A stretch of 57,960 nt of DNA from Clostridia bacterium (GCA_017411805.1 JAFQPI010000044.1:1-57960), one strand, 5' to 3'; counted from the stretch's first letter, positions 30,361 through 39,359 are shown. Notes: generated from the sequence alone by a model not told the origin. Numbers and translations: made by a program.

Positions 30361-30680
30361 ATCGTTATATGTGCCTGCGGCACGTGATATATCCTACGGA
30401 TACGATATACCTACGGCACGATATATCCTGCGGATACGATATGTTCCGCAAAGCGGAACGTGTGTTAATAGGAAAATTTCCGCACGGCGGAAATTCACCG
30501 ATCTAATTCACGTTCGCCTTTGGCGAACATATCGTATTTATATATCGCATTCGCGAAGCGAATATATCGTGTTTACCTTATTAAGCTTTCTGAATATCGT
30601 TATAGGTGCCTGCGGCACGAGATATATCGCCTTCGGCGATACGATATGTTTCACACGATATGCTACTTGCCTTCGGCAAG
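30361..30680. repeat. Long short-hairpin chain (GATAT-linked)
   Basis: At least ten small perfect hairpins (for example GTGCC-TGC-GGCAC, ATCC-TAC-GGAT, ATCC-TGC-GGAT, TTCCGC-AAA-GCGGAA, TTCGCC-TTT-GGCGAA, ATCGCC-TTC-GGCGAT) joined by acGATATat-like linkers. Together with copy C, the CIRCE sites and the 42-bp repeat it fills 29946-31141; no gene was seen there. Confidence 0.75.
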
Positions 30681-30697
30681 CTGCGACTCTGACTCGG

Positions 30698-30740
30698 CGG
30701 CTGAACACCGCCGTTTTCCTTGGGAAAACCGTCAGAGCCG
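30698..30740 (+). repeat. 42-bp dispersed repeat, direct copy
   Basis: CGGCTGAACACCGCCG..TTCCTTGGGAAAACCGTCAGAG, the partner of the inverted copy at 27499-27541. Confidence 0.7.
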
Positions 30741-31031
30741 CGAGGGACCCATCCCCCGCCAAGCAAGTGCGAGCATAGCTTTCTAAATAATGTCAAGTTT
30801 TAGATAAAACAAGGTGCTAAGGCCTCATTGTGATATATTGATTGAAAATGTAACAATGCACTCGTTCTTTTATGTATTCGCGCATCCGGAAAAACCGTCA
30901 AAAAAGGCTTGATTTTAGTTTTGTCGGACCGAGAAGAAAAAAGTCGCAAAACCTTTTGAGCAATATGCAAATTTTATGTATATCTATTTATTATACTTGT
31001 AGGTAAAGATGCTGAATGTTATTCAATTATA

Positions 31032-31060
31032 TTGACAAAAAACGCGGATTGTGCTATAAT
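31032..31060 (+). promoter_or_regulatory. Sigma-A promoter of the C4-reduction/Flx-Hdr operon
   Basis: Consensus TTGACA (31032-31037), 17-bp spacer, TATAAT (31055-31060), extended -10 TGC. It is the only strong promoter before the run of genes from 31142 to 43732. Confidence 0.92.
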
Positions 31061-31141
31061 GTAAGATGAATCAAAATGTTTTGCCGGTTGCAAAAAACGT
31101 CGATAATCGGCAGAGCTTTAACATTCCGGAGGACTTTGCTA

Positions 31142-32089
31142 ATGGGAGCAAAAATTACCATCATCGGAGCCGGCAACGTCGGCTCAACCATCGCGTTTGC
31201 GCTTTCGGACGAGGATCTTGCATCCGAGATAGTTCTTATTGACATCAACAAGAACAAGGTCGAGGGCGAGGCAATGGATATCGTTCAGGGCACCTACTTC
31301 CGCGATCCGATCTCGGTCGTTGCCGGTGAGTATGAGGATGCCAAGGGATCCGATATCGTCATCATCACCTCGGGAGTTGCGCGCAAGCCCGGTCAGACAA
31401 GACTTGATCTGGCGCAGATCAACCTCAACATCATCAAGAGCATCACGCCCGAGATCGTCAGCGTTTGTCCCGACGCGCTTTACGTTATCGTAAGCAACCC
31501 CATGGATATCATGACCTACGCCTTTACCAAATATTCGGGACTCCCCGAAAGACAGATAATCGGCTCGGGCACCATCCTTGACACCGCGCGTCTCCGCTAT
31601 GCTCTCTCGGAGCATTACGGCGTATCTCAGAGAAGCATCCACGCTTACGTCTTCGGCGAGCACGGCGATACGTCCTTCATCCCGTGGTCGAGAGCATTCG
31701 TATCCTGCGTTCATATCGACGAATACCACAGACTCATGGCGCAGAAGGTCAAGTCGCTCAAGCCGCTTGACAAGGATTATATGCTTGAATACGTCCGCAA
31801 TTCGGGAGCAAAGATCATCAAGAACAAGGGCGCGACCTTCTATGCGATCGCGCAGACTGTTGCACAGCTCTGCGGCATACTGCTTGCTTCTTGCGATTCG
31901 ATCCAGATGGTATCCTCCATGATGCACGGCGAATACGGCATCAAGGACGTATGTCTTTCCACTCTTACGCTTGTCGGACCCCAGGGTATCCACGGAAAGG
32001 TGCCTATGGATCTGACCTACGAGGAGATCAGATTGCTCAACGCGAGCGCGGAATCGCTCAAGGCTGTCATCTCTAAGTTGGAATTTTAA
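31142..32089 (+). CDS. LDH/MDH-family dehydrogenase, Arg at specificity site (probable malate dehydrogenase)
   Basis: A 315-residue NAD-dependent 2-hydroxyacid dehydrogenase. The Rossmann motif IIGAGNVGSTIAFAL opens the protein; the catalytic His is His174 in FGEHGDTSF. Overall it resembles bacterial L-lactate dehydrogenases (SNPMDIMTY, GSGTILDTARLRY, NKGATFYAIA). However, at the substrate-specificity position (102 in LDH numbering, where lactate enzymes usually have Gln) it has Arg81 in GVARKPGQTR; that change is known to switch LDH towards oxaloacetate/malate. As first gene of an operon with fumarase and fumarate reductase, malate dehydrogenase is the better guess; lactate dehydrogenase remains possible. 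The ATG at 31142 follows GGAGG; the in-frame ATG at 31076 is too near the promoter. Confidence 0.85.
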   Translation: MGAKITIIGAGNVGSTIAFALSDEDLASEIVLIDINKNKVEGEAMDIVQGTYFRDPISVVAGEYEDAKGSDIVIITSGVARKPGQTRLDLAQINLNIIKSITPEIVSVCPDALYVIVSNPMDIMTYAFTKYSGLPERQIIGSGTILDTARLRYALSEHYGVSQRSIHAYVFGEHGDTSFIPWSRAFVSCVHIDEYHRLMAQKVKSLKPLDKDYMLEYVRNSGAKIIKNKGATFYAIAQTVAQLCGILLASCDSIQMVSSMMHGEYGIKDVCLSTLTLVGPQGIHGKVPMDLTYEEIRLLNASAESLKAVISKLEF

Positions 32090-32122
32090 TTTTTGGAAAT
32101 TATTTTTGAAAGGATAAAGATA

Positions 32123-32917
32123 ATGAAGTACAGTTACTATCCCGGTTGTACTCTGAAGAACAAGGCAAAGGATCTTGACGCATACGCAAGAGCGTCTGCC
32201 CTCGCGCTTGGCTTCGAGCTCGAGGAGATCGAAAATTGGCAGTGCTGCGGCGGTGTTTACCCCCTCGGCAGTGACGAGATCGCAACAAAGCTTTCCTCGG
32301 TTCGTGCGCTGAGTGATGCGAAGGAAAAGGGTCAGGATCTTGTTACCCTCTGTTCCGCATGCCATCACGTCATCAAGCGCGTAAACGATGATATGAAGAA
32401 TTGCGACGACATCCGCTTCAGAGCAAACAACTACCTTAAGCTGGACACACCCTACGCGGGCGAGACGAAGGTCATCCACTTCCTCGAGCTGCTGCGCGAT
32501 ACCATCGGCTTTGACGAGCTGAAGAAGCGTGTAGTAAAGCCCCTCACCGGAAAGAAGATCGGCGCTTATTACGGCTGTCTCCTGCTCCGTCCCTCCGGAG
32601 TTCTCGCGTTCGACGATCCCGAGAATCCCAAGATCATCGAGGACTTTATCCGCGCTATCGGCGCGACCCCCGTGGTCTACCCCTACCGCAATGAGTGCTG
32701 CGGCGGTTACATATCCCTCAAGGAGAAGGATATGGCGAAGAGTATGTGCGATAAGATCAAGGAAAGCGCATCCGGCTTCGGCGCAGATATGCTCATCACG
32801 GCATGTCCCCTTTGCATGTACAACCTCAACAAGAGTGCTGCAAACGGAATCCCCGTATACTATTTCACCGAGCTCCTCGCAGAGGCTCTCGGACTTAAGG
32901 AGGAGGCAGAGTCATGA
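32123..32917 (+). CDS. hdrB: Heterodisulfide reductase-like subunit B
   Basis: A 264-residue HdrB. Two CCG domains are complete: YYPGC...WQCCGGVYP...CSACHH and YYGCLLL...NECCGGY...CPLCMYN, each with the Cys set that binds a noncubane [4Fe-4S] cluster in HdrB. It is the catalytic site for cleaving a disulfide (CoM-S-S-CoB in methanogens); the bacterial substrate is unknown. It starts at ATG 32123 after AAAGGATAAAG, 33 bases behind the dehydrogenase, and overlaps hdrC by four bases. Confidence 0.93.
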   Translation: MKYSYYPGCTLKNKAKDLDAYARASALALGFELEEIENWQCCGGVYPLGSDEIATKLSSVRALSDAKEKGQDLVTLCSACHHVIKRVNDDMKNCDDIRFRANNYLKLDTPYAGETKVIHFLELLRDTIGFDELKKRVVKPLTGKKIGAYYGCLLLRPSGVLAFDDPENPKIIEDFIRAIGATPVVYPYRNECCGGYISLKEKDMAKSMCDKIKESASGFGADMLITACPLCMYNLNKSAANGIPVYYFTELLAEALGLKEEAES

Positions 32918-33303
32918 GTCACGCAAAGAATCAGGCAGAGCGCATCCGCGAGATCAGCGGAGTAAATCCTCTTAAATGTATGAAGTGCGGCAAGTGCTCG
33001 GCTACCTGCCCCGCTTTCAATGAGATGGACATCAAGCCCCATCAGTTCGTATCCTACGTTGCAAACGAGAATATCGAGGAGCTCGTAAAGAGCGATTCAC
33101 TCTGGAAGTGCCTTTCTTGCTTTGCATGCGTTGAGCGTTGCCCCAGAGACGTCAAGCCCGGCAAGATCATTGACGCGGCACGTCAGCTCGTTGTCCGCGA
33201 GCGCGGTGGCAATTACCTGAGCGCGGATGAGATCCCCGAGCTTCTTGATGAGGATACTCCTCAGCAGCTCCTCGTCAGCGCGTACAGAAGATATAAGAGG
33301 TGA
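32914..33303 (+). CDS. hdrC: Heterodisulfide reductase-like subunit C
   Basis: A 129-residue HdrC-type ferredoxin with two 4Fe-4S sites, CMKCGKCSATCPAF and CLSCFACVERCPRDVKP. It passes electrons from HdrA to HdrB. The ATGA overlap with hdrB and the very short distance to hdrA indicate a stoichiometric HdrABC complex. Length is normal for free-standing HdrC. Confidence 0.93.
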   Translation: MSHAKNQAERIREISGVNPLKCMKCGKCSATCPAFNEMDIKPHQFVSYVANENIEELVKSDSLWKCLSCFACVERCPRDVKPGKIIDAARQLVVRERGGNYLSADEIPELLDEDTPQQLLVSAYRRYKR

Positions 33304-33308
33304 GCAGA

Positions 33309-35297
33309 ATGCAGAGAATTGGTGTATTTGTCTGTCATTGCGGTAGTAACATCGCCGCAACGGTAGACGTTAAAAAGGTTGTCGAGGTGATCGCCTCCGA
33401 GCCCGGCGTTGTACATGCTGAGGATTATCAGTACATGTGCTCCGAGGCAGGTCAGGAAAAGATCGCCATCGCAGTAAGAGAGAAGAAGCTTACGGGTATA
33501 GTCGTTTGCTCCTGCTCTCCCCGTATGCACGAGGCTACCTTCAGAAAGGCTGCCGAGCGCGCGGGCATCAACCCCTATATGGTTGAGATCGCAAACATCC
33601 GTGAGCATTGCTCCTGGATCCATAAGGATATCAATGAGGCGACCGAGAAGGCAGTTATCCTCGCTCGTGCCGCAGTTGCAAAGGTCAACCTCAATACTCC
33701 CCTGACTCCCGGCGAGAGCCGCGTAACCAAGCGCGCGCTCGTTATCGGCGGCGGTATTGCGGGTATTCAGACCGCTCTCGATATCGCAGACGCGGGCTAC
33801 AAGGTTGATATCGTTGAGAAGACCCCCTCGATCGGCGGAAGAATGTCCCAGCTTGACAAGACCTTCCCGACCCTCGACTGCTCGGCTTGTATCCTCACCC
33901 CCAAGATGGTTGAGGCAGCCGCTCACGAGAACATTACCATTTATACATACAGCGAAGTAGAGAAGGTAAGCGGATTTGTCGGCGACTTCACCGTTGATAT
34001 CCGCAAGAAGGCAAGATTCATCGACGCCGATAAGTGTACCGGCTGCGGTGCTTGTCAGGAAAAGTGCCCCTCCAAGAAGACTCCGAGCGAGTTCAACCGC
34101 GGTCTCGGCACGAGAACTGCTATCTACACCCCCTTCGCTCAGGCTATCCCGAACGTACCCGTAATCGACACCGAGGCTTGTATCAAGTTCAAGACCGGTA
34201 AGTGCGGTCTCTGCCAGAAGATCTGTGCGGCAGGCGCGGTCGATTACACTCAGAAGGATGAGATCGTAACCGAGAAGTACGGCGCGATCGTCGTTGCAAC
34301 CGGTTTCGACACCATAAGTCTTGATAAGTACGACGAGTACGCATACAACCAGAGCCCCGACGTTATCACCTCCCTCGAGCTCGAGAGAGTAATGAACGCC
34401 GCAGGTCCTACACACGGTCATCTCGAGAGACTTTCCGACGGTAAGGCACCGAAGGAGATCGTATTCATTCAGTGCGTCGGCAGCCGTTGCTCGGACGACA
34501 GAGGCAAGCCCTACTGCTCCAAGATCTGCTGCATGTACACAGCAAAGCACGCAATGCTCATCCGCGATAAGTATCCGGACGTAAACGTGACCGTATTCTA
34601 CATCGACGTTCGTACCCCCGGTAAGAACTTCGACGAATTCTACCGCCGCGCTGTTGAGCAGTACGGTGTAAACTACGTCAAGGGTCAGGTCGGCAAGGTC
34701 ATTCCTCAGCCGAACGGCAAGCTCCTTGTTCAGGGAAGCGACCTTCTTGACAACAAGCAGATCCTCAAGGAAGCCGATATGGTAGTTCTCGCTACCGCGA
34801 TCGAGCCTAATAAGGATGTAAGAAAGATCGCTACAATGCTCACCGCAAGTATCGATACCAACAACTTCCTGACCGAAGCTCACGCAAAGCTCCGTCCCGT
34901 TGAGTCTCCCACAGCGGGTATCTTCCTCTCCGGCGTTGTTCAGGGACCGAAGGATATCCCCGAGACTGTTTCTCAGGCGGGTGCGGCTGCCGTTAAGGTC
35001 GTCGGACTCCTTGCAAAGGATAAGCTTATGACCAACCCCTGCACCGCAAAGGCAGACGAGCTTCTCTGTAACGGTTGCTCGAGCTGTGCTAACGTATGTC
35101 CCTACGGTGCTATCTCTTATGAGGACACTCTCGTCAACGACCACGGTATCCGTGAGACCCGCCGCATAGCGATCGTCAACAGCGCGCTTTGCCAGGGATG
35201 CGGTGCTTGTACCGTTGCTTGTCCTTCGGGAGCTATGGACCTTCAGGGCTTCTCTAACAGACAGATCTTGTCGGAGGTAGATGCAATATGTCGGTAA
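33309..35297 (+). CDS. hdrA: Heterodisulfide reductase-like subunit A, bifurcating flavoprotein
   Basis: A 662-residue HdrA. An N-terminal Cys-rich segment (FVCHCGSNIA; CSCSPRMHEATFRKA; NIREHCSWIH) precedes the FAD domain (VIGGGIAGIQTALDIADAGYKVDIVEK, PSIGGRMSQLDKTFPTLDCSACILTPKMVE). Inserted Fe-S sites are CTGCGACQEKCP and KCGLCQKICAAGAVDY; C-terminal ferredoxin sites are CNGCSSCANVCPYGAIS and CQGCGACTVACPSGAM. In known complexes the HdrA FAD splits electron pairs between ferredoxin and HdrB. The ATG at 33309 has AGAGGTGAG upstream; a GTG at 33300 overlapping the hdrC stop is the alternative. Confidence 0.93.
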   Translation: MQRIGVFVCHCGSNIAATVDVKKVVEVIASEPGVVHAEDYQYMCSEAGQEKIAIAVREKKLTGIVVCSCSPRMHEATFRKAAERAGINPYMVEIANIREHCSWIHKDINEATEKAVILARAAVAKVNLNTPLTPGESRVTKRALVIGGGIAGIQTALDIADAGYKVDIVEKTPSIGGRMSQLDKTFPTLDCSACILTPKMVEAAAHENITIYTYSEVEKVSGFVGDFTVDIRKKARFIDADKCTGCGACQEKCPSKKTPSEFNRGLGTRTAIYTPFAQAIPNVPVIDTEACIKFKTGKCGLCQKICAAGAVDYTQKDEIVTEKYGAIVVATGFDTISLDKYDEYAYNQSPDVITSLELERVMNAAGPTHGHLERLSDGKAPKEIVFIQCVGSRCSDDRGKPYCSKICCMYTAKHAMLIRDKYPDVNVTVFYIDVRTPGKNFDEFYRRAVEQYGVNYVKGQVGKVIPQPNGKLLVQGSDLLDNKQILKEADMVVLATAIEPNKDVRKIATMLTASIDTNNFLTEAHAKLRPVESPTAGIFLSGVVQGPKDIPETVSQAGAAAVKVVGLLAKDKLMTNPCTAKADELLCNGCSSCANVCPYGAISYEDTLVNDHGIRETRRIAIVNSALCQGCGACTVACPSGAMDLQGFSNRQILSEVDAICR

Positions 35298-35725
35298 ATA
35301 ATGAATTCAGACCCAAGATAGTTGCTTTCTGTTGCAACTGGTGCAGCTATGCGGGCGCGGACCTTGCGGGAAGCTCGAGACTTGCTTACCCCGCAGACGT
35401 AAAGATCATCCGCGTGCCCTGCTCCTGCCGTGTAAATCCTATGTTCATCCTTCGTGCTTTTGAAAAGGGCGCCGACGGCGTTATCATCTGCGGATGCCAC
35501 CCCGGCGACTGCCACTACAGCACGGGTAACTACTACGCAAGAAGAAGAATGACACTTCTGTTCTCAATGCTCGACTACATCGGCGTTGAGAAGGGACGTA
35601 CCCGCGTTGAGTGGGTATCCGCAGCAGAGGGTGTTAAGTTCTCTGATACAATGAATGACTTCGTAGCCAAGATCAAGGGTCTCGGCGAGAACGTCAGATT
35701 GGGGGATCTGAGATGCAAGAACTGA
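35288..35725 (+). CDS. flxD: MvhD/FlxD, electron-transfer adaptor to HdrA
   Basis: A 145-residue member of the MvhD family (methyl-viologen-reducing hydrogenase delta subunit). Cys-rich motifs FCCNWCSYAGADLAG, VPCSCRVNPMFILRAFEKGADGV and ICGCHPGDCHYSTGN are diagnostic. The protein carries a [2Fe-2S] cluster and docks an electron-input module on HdrA. Ten bases of overlap with hdrA and 13 with the next gene point to translational coupling. Confidence 0.93.
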   Translation: MSVNNEFRPKIVAFCCNWCSYAGADLAGSSRLAYPADVKIIRVPCSCRVNPMFILRAFEKGADGVIICGCHPGDCHYSTGNYYARRRMTLLFSMLDYIGVEKGRTRVEWVSAAEGVKFSDTMNDFVAKIKGLGENVRLGDLRCKN

Positions 35726-36684
35726 TTAATCGCGCAAAAGAGCTCCTTGCCGACGGTACAGTCGCAAGAGTTCTGGGCTGGAAGATCGGCGATATGCCCT
35801 ACAATCCCGAGCCCGCATATTTCGAGACCGTAGAAAGCCTTGATAAGTTCGTTTACAACGGATTCTGCGGCGCAAACCTTTCAAAATACATGATCGAGGC
35901 ATCCAAGCTCGAGGGCAAGACCCTCGTTTGCCTCAAGCCCTGCGACAGCTACAGCTTCAACCAGCTCCTCACCGAGCACCGCGTTGACAGAGATAAGGCG
36001 TACATAATCGGCGTCGGCTGTAAGGGTAAGCTCGATATCGAGAAGATCAAGAAGACCGGTATCAAGGGTATCACCGCAGTAAGCGGTGCCGAGATGACCG
36101 ACGCTTGCGACACTCTCGAGATCGATACTATATATGGTAAGAAATCCTGCTCCTACAACGACGGCATGCTTGAGAGATGCCACGTCTGCAAGGGCAAGGA
36201 GCACAAGATCTACGATGAGCTTATCGGCGAATCCCGAGATACCTGCGACAAGGAAAGATTCGCAGAGGTCGAGAGGATCGAGGCTATGAGCCCCGAGGAG
36301 AAGTTCGAGTTCTTCAAGGCTGAGCTTTCCAAGTGCATCCGCTGCAACGCGTGCAGAAACGTATGCCCCGCTTGCTCCTGCCGTAAGTGCGTATTCGACA
36401 GCACGAAGTTCGATTCGGCTCAGAAGGCGAATGTCGATTCCTTCGAGGAAAAGATGTTCCACATCATCCGCGCGTTCCACGTTGCGGGCAGATGCACCGA
36501 CTGCGGCGAGTGTAGCAGAGTATGTCCTCAGGGCATTCCGCTCCACCTCTTCAACAGAAAGTTCATCAAGGACATCAACGAGATCTACGGCGAGTACGTA
36601 GCGGGCGCAGAGGCGGGAAGCCGCGCACCCCTCGTAAACTTCGATACCGAGGACGCCGAGCCCTCCATTGTTAACGAAAGGTGA
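35713..36684 (+). CDS. flxC: FlxC-like iron-sulfur protein
   Basis: A 323-residue Fe-S protein. The N-terminal half has FrhB-like segments (LVCLKPCDSYSFNQLL, YIIGVGCKGKLDIEKI, CHVCKGKEHKIYDE); the C-terminal half has two 4Fe-4S sites, CIRCNACRNVCPACSCRKC and CTDCGECSRVCPQGIPL. This is the composition and position of FlxC in FlxABCD-HdrABC clusters, where it relays electrons from the NADH-binding FlxA. It overlaps both neighbours. The naming as FlxC rather than FlxB is by similarity and gene order. Confidence 0.8.
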   Translation: MQELINRAKELLADGTVARVLGWKIGDMPYNPEPAYFETVESLDKFVYNGFCGANLSKYMIEASKLEGKTLVCLKPCDSYSFNQLLTEHRVDRDKAYIIGVGCKGKLDIEKIKKTGIKGITAVSGAEMTDACDTLEIDTIYGKKSCSYNDGMLERCHVCKGKEHKIYDELIGESRDTCDKERFAEVERIEAMSPEEKFEFFKAELSKCIRCNACRNVCPACSCRKCVFDSTKFDSAQKANVDSFEEKMFHIIRAFHVAGRCTDCGECSRVCPQGIPLHLFNRKFIKDINEIYGEYVAGAEAGSRAPLVNFDTEDAEPSIVNER

Positions 36685-36692
36685 GTATAGTG

Positions 36693-37721
36693 ATGTATAA
36701 GATAGCAAAAGAAAATCTGGCGTCCTTATTCGCCCTTATCAATGAAAATAACGAGCTCTACCTGCCCGTGCAGGTCGCGGGACAGACCAACTTCGCGGCT
36801 TACACAGCTGACGCAAACGTAGATCTTGACACCCTCAAGACCGTAAAGTCCCCCAAGGACGTATTCTTCCCCCAGAGCGAGACCCTTTATACTTGTAATA
36901 AGGAAGACAATAAGCTGAAGATCACTCCCGAGAAGCTTGTTGACGCACCCTTCGTAGTTTTCGGCATGAAGGCTTGCGACATCAAGGGCATTGAGGTGCT
37001 CGACAGAGTATTCCTTTCCGACCCCGTTGACTCCTTCTACGCGGCAAGACGCGCACACGGCACGATCGTTGCTCTCGCTTGCCATGAGCCCGAGGAGAGC
37101 TGCTTCTGTAAGGTTTTCGGCGTTGACTGCACCGAGCCCGCTGCGGATGTTGCAACCTGGATGATTGAGGGTGAGCTCTACTGGAAGGCTCTCACCGAAA
37201 AGGGCGAGAAGCTGACCGAGTCCCTCAAGTCGCTTCTGACCGACGCTGACGAGGCAAAGGTCGAGGCAGAGAAGAGCGCAGTCAAGGAGATCGTAGAAAA
37301 GCTTCCTTATTCCAACCTCTCTCTCGAGGGCTGGAACGGCGACGTTCTCACCGAGAAGTTCAATGACGCTCTTTGGAATGAGCTTTACAAGCCCTGTCTT
37401 GCGTGCGGCACATGCACATTCGTATGCCCCACCTGCCAGTGCTACGATATCAAGGACTACAACACCGGTAACGGTGTGCAGAGATACCGCTGCTGGGACT
37501 CCTGCATGTACTCCGATTTCACAATGATGGCACACGGTAACAACCGTAACAGCCAGATGCAGAGATTCAGACAGAGATTTATGCACAAGCTCGTCTATTT
37601 CCCTGCAAACAACGACGGTATGTATTCCTGCGTAGGATGCGGACGTTGCGTGGACAAGTGCCCCGCGTCTCTCAATATCGTCAAGGTAATCAAAGCATTC
37701 AGCGAGAAGGGAGATAAGTGA
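36693..37721 (+). CDS. flxB: FlxB-like 4Fe-4S dicluster protein (AsrA-like)
   Basis: A 342-residue protein with an AsrA/hydrogenase-associated N-terminal region (FGMKACDIKGIEVLDRVF, ALACHEPEESCFCKVFGVDC) and two C-terminal 4Fe-4S sites, CLACGTCTFVCPTCQCYD and CVGCGRCVDKCPASLNI. It is thought to relay electrons in the Flx module. The ATG at 36693 with AAAGGTGAG upstream is preferred; a GTG at 36681 overlaps the previous gene. It ends against flxA with an overlap or a two-base gap depending on the flxA start. Confidence 0.82.
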   Translation: MYKIAKENLASLFALINENNELYLPVQVAGQTNFAAYTADANVDLDTLKTVKSPKDVFFPQSETLYTCNKEDNKLKITPEKLVDAPFVVFGMKACDIKGIEVLDRVFLSDPVDSFYAARRAHGTIVALACHEPEESCFCKVFGVDCTEPAADVATWMIEGELYWKALTEKGEKLTESLKSLLTDADEAKVEAEKSAVKEIVEKLPYSNLSLEGWNGDVLTEKFNDALWNELYKPCLACGTCTFVCPTCQCYDIKDYNTGNGVQRYRCWDSCMYSDFTMMAHGNNRNSQMQRFRQRFMHKLVYFPANNDGMYSCVGCGRCVDKCPASLNIVKVIKAFSEKGDK

Positions 37722-37723
37722 TA

Positions 37724-38623
37724 ATGAGCAACCATGACCACAAGCACGGCGAGCATGAATGTACATGCTTCCCCGGCTTCAAGCACGACGTTCTGATCCC
37801 CCAGATCGGTATCATCACCGATATCCGTGAGGAGACACCCGACGTAAAGACCTTCCGCGTTAATGCTCCCGAGGGCGGCAAGCTCTTCGAGCATATGCCC
37901 GGCCAGTGCGCAATGCTCTGCGTTCCCGGCGTAAGCGAGGGTATGTTCTCGATTACTTCCTCCCCCACAAACAAGGAATATCAGGAATTCAGTATCAAGA
38001 GATGCGGAATGCTCACAGAGATGCTCCACAGCCTCGAGGTCGGTTCCGAGATCACCGTAAGAGGACCCTACGGCAACAACTTCCCCGTAGATACCGTCCT
38101 CAAGGGAAAGGATCTCGTATTCATCGCCGGCGGTATCGGACTTGCTCCCCTCCGTTCGGTAATCAACTACGTTATCGACAACAGAGCGGATTACGGCAAG
38201 GTAGACATCATCTACGGCTCCCGTTCGGCTGACGACCTTGTTCAGCTTAAGGAAATTCAGGAAGTCTGGATGAACACTCCCGGTGTAAACGTACACCTCA
38301 CCATCGACCGTGAGCAGGAGGGCTGGACCGGACACGTAGGCTTCGTTCCCACCTTCGTCAAGGAGCTTGGCGAATCGGGACAGGTCGAGTTCGGTATCAA
38401 TACTATCTCCCTCATCTGCGGACCTCCCATCATGATCAAGTTCGTTCTCGGCGCACTCGGCGATATGGGCGTTTCCAAGACCCAGATCTACACCACCCTC
38501 GAGCTTCGTATGAAGTGCGGCGTTGGCAAGTGCGGAAGATGCAATATCGGCTCCAAGTACGTCTGCAAGGACGGACCGGTATTCCGCTTCGACGAGGTCG
38601 ACGAGCTTCCCCCCGAGTTTTAA
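37724..38623 (+). CDS. flxA: FlxA-like NAD(P)H-binding flavoprotein
   Basis: A 299-residue ferredoxin-NADP-reductase-type protein. FAD domain (PGQCAMLCVPGVSEGMFSITSSP), NAD domain (VFIAGGIGLAPLRSVINYV; IYGSRSADDL; CGPPIMIKFVLGAL) and a C-terminal [2Fe-2S] motif (LRMKCGVGKCGRCNIGSKYVCKDG). This is the family of AsrB and dihydroorotate-dehydrogenase electron-transfer subunits; FlxA is the NADH entry point of the Flx-Hdr complex. The N-terminus has an unusual His/Cys stretch (HDHKHGEHECTC). The start could be GTG 37718 instead of ATG 37724. Confidence 0.88.
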   Translation: MSNHDHKHGEHECTCFPGFKHDVLIPQIGIITDIREETPDVKTFRVNAPEGGKLFEHMPGQCAMLCVPGVSEGMFSITSSPTNKEYQEFSIKRCGMLTEMLHSLEVGSEITVRGPYGNNFPVDTVLKGKDLVFIAGGIGLAPLRSVINYVIDNRADYGKVDIIYGSRSADDLVQLKEIQEVWMNTPGVNVHLTIDREQEGWTGHVGFVPTFVKELGESGQVEFGINTISLICGPPIMIKFVLGALGDMGVSKTQIYTTLELRMKCGVGKCGRCNIGSKYVCKDGPVFRFDEVDELPPEF

Positions 38624-38670
38624 TTAACACCTAATCTGATATTGAATTATTGAAAGGACTTAAACCGAAT

Positions 38671-39345
38671 ATGGAAAATATGGTTAATGTGTATTTCTTC
38701 GGTAAGAAATACAGCGTTCCCGCAGACCTTACGATCATGACGGCTATGGAGTATGCAGGCTACACTCTCAAGAGAGGTTGCGGCTGCCGCCACGGTTTCT
38801 GCGGTGCTTGTGCTACTATTTACAGAATCAAGGGTCAGAATGAGCTTAAGACCTGCCTCGCTTGCCAGACTCAGGTACAGGAAGGCATGTACGTAGCGTC
38901 GATCCCCTTCTTCCCCACAGATAAGAGAACATACGAGATCAAGGATCTTCGTCCCAACCAGCAGGTTATGATGGAGCTCTACCCCGAGATCTACTCCTGC
39001 ATCGGATGCAATGCCTGCACCAAGGCTTGTACCCAGGGCCTCAACGTTATGCAGTACATCGCATACGCGCAGAGAGGCGAGTTCGAGAAGTGCGCTGAGG
39101 AATCCTTCGACTGCGTAAGCTGCGGCGTTTGCTCGGTTCGCTGCCCCGCAGAGATCTCGCATCCTCACGTAGGACTTCTTGCAAGACGTCTTACCGGTAA
39201 GTACATCGCTCCCGAGACCGAGCATCTCAAGAACCGCGTTGACGAGATCAACCGCGGCGAGTATGACGAGCTCATCGAGAAGGTTATGCAGAAGCCTATC
39301 TCCGAAATGCAGGAGCTCTACAACACCAGAGAAATTGAGAAATAA
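38671..39345 (+). CDS. frdB: Fumarate reductase iron-sulfur subunit (TfrB-like, no CCG domain)
   Basis: A 224-residue Fe-S protein: an N-terminal [2Fe-2S] domain (RGCGCRHGFCGACATIY, TCLACQ) and two C-terminal 4Fe-4S sites (CIGCNACTKACTQG; CVSCGVCSVRCPAEISH). Ordinary SdhB/FrdB would end in a [3Fe-4S] site facing a membrane anchor; here both C-terminal sites look 4Fe-4S and HdrC-like. The layout matches methanogen thiol:fumarate reductase TfrB without its CCG domain, and HdrB of this operon could supply that role. No sdhC/frdC anchor gene exists nearby, so the enzyme is probably soluble. ATG 38671 is favoured over a TTG at 38650. Confidence 0.82.
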   Translation: MENMVNVYFFGKKYSVPADLTIMTAMEYAGYTLKRGCGCRHGFCGACATIYRIKGQNELKTCLACQTQVQEGMYVASIPFFPTDKRTYEIKDLRPNQQVMMELYPEIYSCIGCNACTKACTQGLNVMQYIAYAQRGEFEKCAEESFDCVSCGVCSVRCPAEISHPHVGLLARRLTGKYIAPETEHLKNRVDEINRGEYDELIEKVMQKPISEMQELYNTREIEK

Positions 39346-39359
39346 GGAGGGACTACAGA

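Noticed and set aside
32914-33303. RnfB candidate for the rnf operon
   Set aside because: This two-cluster protein overlaps hdrB by ATGA and fits HdrC; it lacks the RnfB N-terminal Cys domain and length. No other gene in the window fits RnfB.
33261-35144. Antisense open frame of 627 codons opposite hdrA
   Set aside because: It is the mirror of a strongly conserved gene; its translation is Val/Leu/Cys-rich with no family motif and no ribosome site. The same holds for the long antisense frames at 1249-3318, 39318-40952, 46366-47652, 48394-50124 and 51318-52760.
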